Of a DNA stretch of 64,000 bases, positions 58,451-64,000 are shown piece by piece. The DNA comes from Merdimonas faecis. GTDB taxonomy: Bacteria > Bacillota > Clostridia > Lachnospirales > Lachnospiraceae. The position numbers and the translations under genes were made by a program. The stretch's first letter is position 1. Every line of letters starts with the position of its first letter. Location of the stretch: NCBI RefSeq assembly GCF_001754075.1, contig NZ_MIEH01000017.1, positions 1-64,000 of the forward strand, written 5' to 3'. A model generated the notes under the pieces. That model saw only the letters and a program-made list of their open reading frames with translations, was not told the origin of the DNA and searched no databases.

Positions 58451-60058
58451 ATGATTGACATCGAAATGTTTAAGGAAATAAGAAAATCTAAGCATCTTAT
58501 TATTTTTGATACAAATGTTTTGCTAGAACTATATCGTATGCCGGCCAATATTAGTATTGATGTTATAAATGTGCTGGAGAAGGCAAAGAATCAAATTTAT
58601 ATTCCACATAGGGTTTATGAGGAATATTTGAAACATCGCCAGAAGATACGTGGAGATGCGAAAAAGAAGTACGAAAACGTCACTAAAGAATTGTCTGAAA
58701 TGACCAGAGAGCTTCAGGATGATATTTCGAAAAAGATTGCTGAATACAGAAAGCATAACTATACGGATGTTACAAAACTTCAAAAGGATTTATTTGAGAA
58801 GATTGAAGAAATACAAGATGTTATCCATGATTATAAAGATAAACATGCTACAGAAATTCAACTTAACATAAATTTTTTGGAAAAAGATGAAGTAAATAAA
58901 TTTGTTGAGCGTCTAAAACAACAGGGGTGTTTAGGGGAGGATATTTCATTTACAAGAAAGTTAGAAATATTACGGGAAGGAGAATTACGGTATAATAATT
59001 TAATTCCACCTGGCTTTAGGGATAACGAAAAAGTCGGTGAAGATAGATTTGGAGACTTGTTTATTTGGAAAGATATGATTTCAGTGGCAAGAGAACAAGA
59101 CAGTAATATTTTGTTCGTATGTAACGATACAAAGGAGGATTGGTGGAAAAAAGAGAAAGGGAGACCGGAAGATCTAAGGAAAGAGCTTAACAAAGAATTT
59201 GCAGAAAGTAATCCTGAGTTGCATATTCATTTCCTGACATTGGATAGATTTTTTTCATATATAGCTGAAGAGTTTGAAATGGCAAAATCAAAGAGTGCTT
59301 TACAACTGACGGCGATGCAAGATATTACGGGAATTTTAGATGACCATGAAGAGAAAATAGAAACTGCAATACAAGAATATGTAGCAACATATTCCTGGGA
59401 AGAAGAACTGAATGAAGATGATTGGAACGCTGAAAATGAGAAGGTATCTTGGAAGATAGCAGAAGTATCGGTAGAAAAAGAAGAAAAGAAAATTATATAT
59501 TATGTAAATATTGATATCAGTGTTTTGGCTGATTTAGAATATTGCGGGGAGCGTGATGACATCTTTAGAGACGACAAACTGGCCTGGGCACTTACTGGAG
59601 ATGTAGTAATCGAGATGGAAGAATACTCAAGTTCCAGTGAAATAAAAGGGATAAATATTGAAAGTGGCGATATCATGCATGTCCGGCAAGACACATGGGA
59701 TATCATAGGAAAGACAGATGATCAAATTTCATGTAAGGAAATTATTCGTTTATGTAAAGAGGAATCGGCAGACCCAGATGATTTAGTAAGAACGAGACTT
59801 GAGTATATAAATAGGTTAAAGTCTAGTGAAAGCATGAGAAGATCGGGAGACCATGCGGCTTTGTCCTTGGGAGATCAAAATTCTCTTATATGGGAGGATG
59901 AGAAAATTAGGCAGTTAATGTCAAAGAGTATGGAGAGTTTTATAACATTCGATCCAGAAGAGACAAGGAGGATGAAGGAAATAACTTGGAAGCAACTATC
60001 ACAATTAGGCACAATAGTAAACCGTGCGTTAAAAAGTGACTCTGAACAGGAAGAATAG
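58451..60058 (+). CDS. PIN-like domain protein (PIN_8 type), probable RNase
   Basis: This 535-residue protein starts with a PIN-like domain (about 10-240): IIFDTNVLLELYR with Asp20, YEEYLKHRQ with Glu57/58, FGDLFIWKDM and FVCNDTKEDWW. The acids match the metal site of PIN nucleases. A coiled-coil insertion is at about 65-130. The C-terminal half is unassigned. PIN_8 proteins are often found in defence-rich regions. It is followed by a terminator, so it is not in the S9 operon. Confidence 0.85.
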   Translation: MIDIEMFKEIRKSKHLIIFDTNVLLELYRMPANISIDVINVLEKAKNQIYIPHRVYEEYLKHRQKIRGDAKKKYENVTKELSEMTRELQDDISKKIAEYRKHNYTDVTKLQKDLFEKIEEIQDVIHDYKDKHATEIQLNINFLEKDEVNKFVERLKQQGCLGEDISFTRKLEILREGELRYNNLIPPGFRDNEKVGEDRFGDLFIWKDMISVAREQDSNILFVCNDTKEDWWKKEKGRPEDLRKELNKEFAESNPELHIHFLTLDRFFSYIAEEFEMAKSKSALQLTAMQDITGILDDHEEKIETAIQEYVATYSWEEELNEDDWNAENEKVSWKIAEVSVEKEEKKIIYYVNIDISVLADLEYCGERDDIFRDDKLAWALTGDVVIEMEEYSSSSEIKGINIESGDIMHVRQDTWDIIGKTDDQISCKEIIRLCKEESADPDDLVRTRLEYINRLKSSESMRRSGDHAALSLGDQNSLIWEDEKIRQLMSKSMESFITFDPEETRRMKEITWKQLSQLGTIVNRALKSDSEQEE

Positions 60059-60220
60059 AGGGCTTGTTATATTTTGGAGGGATAAATAAGCGATTGAGGA
60101 ATAGTAATATATTTTGGGGTGTTCCTCCCACGACACACTCGATGTAAACTTATATTGTTCTGGAAGCCTGCTATGACTTGTCGTATAATGTAGATTATGC
60201 TATATTTATTTTTATATGGT

Positions 60221-60259
60221 GACAAAATTTTCTTAATAACAGAGAGTTTTGTCTTTTTT
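60221..60259 (+). terminator. Rho-independent terminator after the PIN-like gene
   Basis: GACAAAA and TTTTGTC pair, with a T6 run following. It lies in the 325-base gap 60059-60383, which holds no gene, and marks the start of a separate operon downstream. Confidence 0.75.
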
Positions 60260-60383
60260 GTGACTATGTAAAAAGTATTAGACGTAATAGAATGGTTGTA
60301 GAATTGCAAATCAAAACAAAATAGAATAGAAGTCAATTGGGCATGGTACTATGCAATATATTAAATAATCTAGAGGAAAGAGT

Positions 60384-61151
60384 ATGGGTACGTTACTAGA
60401 ATATATTTGGGAAATATCAAATTCAGTGGAAACGGATTATAAGAATCTTCCCCTTTTGCCAGTGATCATAGGTTATGATGCGATTGAGGCAGCTAATATA
60501 GCAGAACAAATAAATTCAAATAAAATTAAAATGAAGCAAGTGCATGCAGGTTACGGTAGACATTCAGATAGTATTGGAATAAATAGTTTGGCGAGAAATC
60601 TTGATGAATTTGAATGGTATTGTCCTATATTATTGGTTTATAATATTCAAAAGATAGGGCGCAAACACATTAAAGAAATATATCCCTTTAGTATAGAGGA
60701 TTATAAAGAAGAATCAATTTGTAAAGATGGGCCCGAAGTAGAACGTTTTAGCTTGGGAAATCATGATGAGAATATATTAAAATATATAGAATGTATTTTT
60801 GGTTCAAATGAGGCATATTTATATGGACAATTGAAAAAAACGGATTCTAAAAGTAGGGTAATCTCCGTAATAGAGCATCTATATGACAAGAGTAATAACC
60901 CTAAATTGAAAACTATATATGTTGATATCGAATATGTTCGACTAATAGATGAAAACCTTGAATGCATTATATTACCAGAGAGACTACTGGCGTTTGAGGA
61001 ATTTAAGTCATTTTCCAAATACTCTGATTCCAAATACTCTGGCGTAACGATCATAGAATATAAAACAAATCCAACACATCATCCAGCATGGTATAATGGT
61101 GTGGTCTCTGATTTGCTTGAGGGATATTTGAGAGAAAAAGGGAAAGTGTGA
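60384..61151 (+). CDS. Unknown protein, first gene of the S9-KAP operon
   Basis: This 255-residue soluble protein has LPVIIGYDAIEAANIAEQIN and a mostly alpha/beta look. There is no membrane segment or motif I recognise. GAGGAAAG precedes the ATG. It ends one base before the S9-domain gene, so the two are co-translated. It may form a complex with that protein or sense a signal (inference). Confidence 0.75.
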   Translation: MGTLLEYIWEISNSVETDYKNLPLLPVIIGYDAIEAANIAEQINSNKIKMKQVHAGYGRHSDSIGINSLARNLDEFEWYCPILLVYNIQKIGRKHIKEIYPFSIEDYKEESICKDGPEVERFSLGNHDENILKYIECIFGSNEAYLYGQLKKTDSKSRVISVIEHLYDKSNNPKLKTIYVDIEYVRLIDENLECIILPERLLAFEEFKSFSKYSDSKYSGVTIIEYKTNPTHHPAWYNGVVSDLLEGYLREKGKV

Positions 61152-61152
61152 A

Positions 61153-61920
61153 ATGGAAAGATATAAATTATGTGGATATATAAATCTTTTTGGTATTATT
61201 CCGGATTTTGTGTATCCAGTATACTATCGAAATGGAAAATATTTTTTTGCCCATGGGGACAAGTTTTGTATAAAAAGATTCTTTAGGGTAAAAAAAGATT
61301 ATTTAAGAGAGATACAACCGCTGCCAGAAAAATATGGTCTAATACAGCGCCAAGTAGAAAATGATCAAATTTATATTTATGAAAAATCATATGGAGAGAT
61401 CTTGCTTGGTACGGGATATAATCTAGTTAAAAAAATTTCTAACATTAGGATTGGTAATACAATACTACAGAATATTTTGGAAGAATTTAGAGAAGATTTT
61501 GCAGAAGATTCAGGTAAGAAGGTTTTAGCTGCGGATGTAAAATATTATGCTACTGGGAGGAGAAAGACTGCAGTTGCAAGAGTGTATTTGGCAGATGGTA
61601 ACGGCAAGATAATTGTAAATCAAAAACCAATTGAAAGCTATTTTAGTGGAGGATATTATAGAGAAAAAGTTCTTATGCCATTAGAGTTAACAGGAACTTA
61701 CGGAGCAGTAGATGTGTATGCTACAGTTAAAGGTGGAGGAGTAACGGGGCAAGCAGAAGCAATACGACATGGGATTTCCAGAGCGCTTATAAACATCGCT
61801 ATAGACTCTAAGAAAATGCTAAAAGATGAGGGGTACTTAACTAGGGATCCAAGAATGAAAGAAAGAAAGAAGAGTGGATTAAAGGGAGCTCGCCGTAAAC
61901 CGCAAAGAAGTAAGCGATAA
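61153..61920 (+). CDS. Ribosomal protein S9 fused to an unknown N-terminal domain
   Basis: This 255-residue protein has an unrecognised N-terminal domain (1-125; LCGYINLFGIIPDFVYPVYY). Residues 127-255 form a complete S9: YYATGRRKTAVARVYLADGN, KGGGVTGQAEAIRHGISRAL, YLTRDPRMKERKKSGLKGAR and the end PQRSKR. The SKR tail, which touches P-site tRNA in ribosomes, is kept. There is no rplM (L13) beside it, as there is at normal rpsI loci. It starts one base after the previous stop. Probably it enters or mimics the 30S subunit; function unknown. Confidence 0.93.
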   Translation: MERYKLCGYINLFGIIPDFVYPVYYRNGKYFFAHGDKFCIKRFFRVKKDYLREIQPLPEKYGLIQRQVENDQIYIYEKSYGEILLGTGYNLVKKISNIRIGNTILQNILEEFREDFAEDSGKKVLAADVKYYATGRRKTAVARVYLADGNGKIIVNQKPIESYFSGGYYREKVLMPLELTGTYGAVDVYATVKGGGVTGQAEAIRHGISRALINIAIDSKKMLKDEGYLTRDPRMKERKKSGLKGARRKPQRSKR

Positions 61921-61934
61921 CAGACAAGGGACTT

Positions 61935-63212
61935 ATGAGAAAAGATTATTTAAAAAGGGAACAAGTATTAAAGGATTTGACGCTAGTTGTAGATAAGCTG
62001 TCGAGAATAAAACGAGGTGCAACGTTTGCATTAGATGGAAGTTGGGGAAGCGGAAAAAGTTTTTTACTTGACATGTTCGAAGAAACTATTGCTAAAACCC
62101 AGGATGAAAATAGTTACGATAATAGATTCTTTATCGTTAAATATGACTGCTGGAAATATAATTTTTATTCGGAACCAGTTATTGCAATTTTATCGGCAGT
62201 TCGTGAACAAGTTGAAGAAGAACTGAAAATGTTTCCGGATTTAAGAGATAATGAAGTGATAGTCGGTGCATTAAATCAATTAAAGACATATCTTGGAGAA
62301 TATGGTGGAAAAATACTTGAGAACAAATGGGGGTTTGATCCAATTAAAATATACAATAGTATTAGAGAGAATGGAAGCGAAATAAAAATGGATTCAAATA
62401 AGGAAGATACATTTTATTCCTTTAAACAATTATTAGAATCTATACGTATACAATTAAAGAAAATCGCAGAGAGTAAGACGATAGTTTTTATTGTTGATGA
62501 TTTAGATCGATGTTTGCCTGAATATGCATTATCCGTCCTTGAAAGATTGCATCACATTTTTTCTGATATTCCTAATTTTGTAACTTTAATAGCAATGGAT
62601 AGAAAGCAATTAAAAAAAGTTGTTAAACATGCTTATGGAAACAATTTTAATGTGGATGCTTATTTGAGAAAAATTATTGACTTTTATTTTGTAATAGATA
62701 ATGGTGAATTGACGGAACACTATTTAGAAAAATATAAGGAGTATATCAATAAATTCTCTTATGATCAAGATGAAGATTTTGAGTGGGCAGAAAGAATAGT
62801 AACGGCAGCATTAAAAGATACTACTGTACGGGAACAAGAAAAAATGTTTTTAAGAGCTGAACTAATTCATGAAATGGCTACAGATAGTAATTTGGATGTA
62901 TCCAGTATGGTTTTTGAAATATTATCTTTATGCTTCGATTCATGGATCGCTATGAAACAGTTTATAATAGAGTTTGAAGATGATAGAATAGTCTGTCCTC
63001 CATCAATTGTTAGCTTTAATGGGAAAAAATACAGAAGTTTAAATGCTAATATTTCGAGTAAAGTTTTATGGTTTGGCGAAAATGTTTTTGAAGGAGATGA
63101 AGTGCATCAAGCATATTGTGGAGAATTCTATTTTCGAGATTATGCGTGTTTTCAAGATGTTGTAGAAAAAATGAAGCTCTTTTTTCGCTTACAGAACGTC
63201 ATTTGTATTTGA
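61935..63212 (+). CDS. KAP-family P-loop NTPase
   Basis: This 425-residue protein has Walker A DGSWGSGKSF (G35-S42) and Walker B TIVFIVDDLDRC (Asp188, Asp189), followed by LPEYALSVLERLHHIF, the KAP signature. KAP NTPases include PifA, the phage T7 exclusion protein of the F plasmid. Inserted membrane segments found in many KAP proteins are not obvious here. It follows the S9-domain gene by 14 bases in the same operon. The C-terminus may be shortened. Confidence 0.92.
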   Translation: MRKDYLKREQVLKDLTLVVDKLSRIKRGATFALDGSWGSGKSFLLDMFEETIAKTQDENSYDNRFFIVKYDCWKYNFYSEPVIAILSAVREQVEEELKMFPDLRDNEVIVGALNQLKTYLGEYGGKILENKWGFDPIKIYNSIRENGSEIKMDSNKEDTFYSFKQLLESIRIQLKKIAESKTIVFIVDDLDRCLPEYALSVLERLHHIFSDIPNFVTLIAMDRKQLKKVVKHAYGNNFNVDAYLRKIIDFYFVIDNGELTEHYLEKYKEYINKFSYDQDEDFEWAERIVTAALKDTTVREQEKMFLRAELIHEMATDSNLDVSSMVFEILSLCFDSWIAMKQFIIEFEDDRIVCPPSIVSFNGKKYRSLNANISSKVLWFGENVFEGDEVHQAYCGEFYFRDYACFQDVVEKMKLFFRLQNVICI

Positions 63213-63465
63213 CCAGATTTAGGATAAATAAATGGAGTCTATTTACTAATACGAAGTAGACGGTATAGCTTTTATTGTAAAAAGAAAAGCAGAGAATATG
63301 TTTAAACTAAGAAAAGGAAAGAACGGGGAGGATAAATGTATAAAGCTATTATCCTACAATAGACCTTCAAAAACAGCTTTTTAATTAGAATAGCCTATAG
63401 TACAGTTCTGTCGGTTATTTGACCAGAGTTTAGTTAAGGAAAATTTTTTTGGAAAAATAGAGGGC

Positions 63466-63605
63466 TTGAAAATCTCAAACCCTCAGTGTATAATCTGAGT
63501 AGAAAGGTATTCAGATGCAAGATCTGATGCCCTCAATTAAATGAAATGTATCAAAAGGTGATAGCATCTCCAAACTTTAGGCGGTATGGGATGCTATCTC
63601 TTTTT
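63466..63605 (+). ncRNA. Predicted antisense RNA (antitoxin) of a type I toxin-antitoxin pair
   Basis: TTGAAA (63466-63471), a 17-base spacer and TATAAT (63489-63494) form a consensus promoter. Transcription should start near 63501. A terminator with arms GATAGCATC (63560-63568) and GATGCTATC (63590-63598) plus TCTTTTT ends near 63605. The RNA of about 105 bases has no good reading frame and is antisense to the 3' end of the toxin gene at 63594-63680. Confidence 0.78.
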
Positions 63606-63680
63606 GTCGTTATGATGATCTATGTAAGTCAAAGCCGCGAAGATTACAAGTACTAATGTCATTACTTCCATGGCATCCAT
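63594..63680 (-). CDS. Small hydrophobic toxin of a type I toxin-antitoxin pair
   Basis: This 28-residue peptide starts MDAMEVMTLVLVIFAALTYI and ends in a basic DKKR tail, as do TxpA/BsrG-type and holin-like toxins. AAGGAGG lies eight bases before the ATG at 63680; another ATG at 63686 is too close. It probably inserts in the membrane. Its own - strand promoter is at 63755-63783. The 3' end overlaps the antisense RNA. Confidence 0.78.
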   Translation of the reverse strand: MDAMEVMTLVLVIFAALTYIDHHNDKKR

Positions 63681-63754
63681 CGGCATCACCCTCCTTTGTA
63701 GATTAGAGGGCGCTAAGAAATCGCATCCGTTTTTCTCCCAGATTATACCAGACA

Positions 63755-63783
63755 AATATATCATAGCCGGCCGCTGATAGCAA
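63755..63783 (-). promoter_or_regulatory. Promoter of the small toxin gene
   Basis: On the - strand TTGCTA (63783-63778) and TATATT (63760-63755) are separated by exactly 17 bases. A second TATAAT is at 63747-63742. Transcription would give a leader of about 65 bases before the toxin start. Confidence 0.7.
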
Positions 63784-63960
63784 TAAGATCAGGGTCTAAG
63801 AGGATACCCTATTTTGTCACCCTATCAGTAGATAAGTCTGCAAAAACGCACTTTTTGAGTAATAAAAGTTTTGTATCCTATATATTAATTTAAGGTGGAC
63901 ATGGAGAAATATGAGAGTGCATGTTATAATCAGTGGCAAGGAAGATGTAGGAGGCATCAG

Positions 63961-64000
63961 ATGATTAAAGATTGGAATTTCTGGTTATCTGTTATAACAT
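63961..64000 (+). CDS. Start of a gene cut by the window end
   Basis: ATG 63961 follows TAGGAGG at good spacing, and an extended -10 element (TGTTATAAT) lies about 30 bases further upstream. Thirteen codons are visible, starting MIKDWNFWLSVIT. Too short to name. Confidence 0.5.
   Translation, partial: MIKDWNFWLSVIT

Noticed and set aside
1-64000. CRISPR arrays, tRNA or rRNA genes
   Set aside because: I saw no regularly spaced repeats with spacers, no tRNA-like cloverleaf with a T-loop and no rRNA sequence.

Overview
The window looks like chromosome from a gut-type Clostridia, most likely Lachnospiraceae. The evidence is AT-rich host-like DNA with strong Shine-Dalgarno sequences, a Tn1549/CD11xx-type conjugative element, a second unrelated conjugation module and an Agr/LytTR-regulated lanthipeptide locus. 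Species cannot be named from the sequence alone.

Layout. (1) 0.5-17 kb is an AT-rich lanthipeptide locus on the + strand. It has an XRE regulator, a conserved unknown protein, a LytTR response regulator with a GHKL kinase, a 49-residue precursor and a class II synthetase (LanM). A class I set follows: an FDLD-box precursor, a CPBP protease, an iron-sulfur flavoprotein, LanC, an ABC exporter, a full-length LanB, a second LanC and a PadR regulator. (2) About 16.97-41.81 kb is a GC-rich integrative and conjugative element (ICE-1) inserted immediately after the padR stop codon. A large serine recombinase lies at its left end. The rest, mostly on the - strand, comprises a TetR-controlled cargo (DUF6179/DUF6323/KTR), relaxase and MobC, the CD1107-CD1115 type IV secretion genes, two DNA methyltransferases, a SpoVG-domain protein, PcfB, ArdA and a ParB-like protein. 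(3) At 41.85-42.2 kb a decayed ABC ATPase gene resumes the host sequence. (4) 42.4-56.8 kb is a second conjugation module of intermediate GC on the - strand. It has a PrgI-VirB4 fusion, a lysozyme/C39-like protein, TrbL/VirB6- and TrbC-like membrane proteins, a thioester/VaFE surface protein, a sigma-like factor and a DUF3268 protein. One of its genes is split by an IS3-family element. No relaxase, coupling protein or integrase for this module is in the window. (5) 57.2-63.2 kb returns to AT-rich + strand genes: an XRE regulator, a membrane-anchored Cys-motif protein, a PIN-like nuclease, and a three-gene operon of an unknown protein, a protein whose C-terminal half is a complete ribosomal protein S9, and a KAP-family P-loop NTPase. 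(6) 63.46-63.78 kb has the full layout of a type I toxin-antitoxin pair.

The most unusual items are four. The S9-domain protein sits in an operon with a KAP NTPase. Sixteen copies of a palindrome with consensus GGGACAAWTTGTCYC are spread along ICE-1 at gene junctions; because the element encodes a ParB-like protein, they suggest a KorB-like global regulon. Three ICE-1 genes (relaxase, MT-A70 methylase, PcfB) appear to use ACG or CTG start codons. The lanthipeptide locus combines class I and class II machinery, and ICE-1 separates it from what may have been its immunity transporter.
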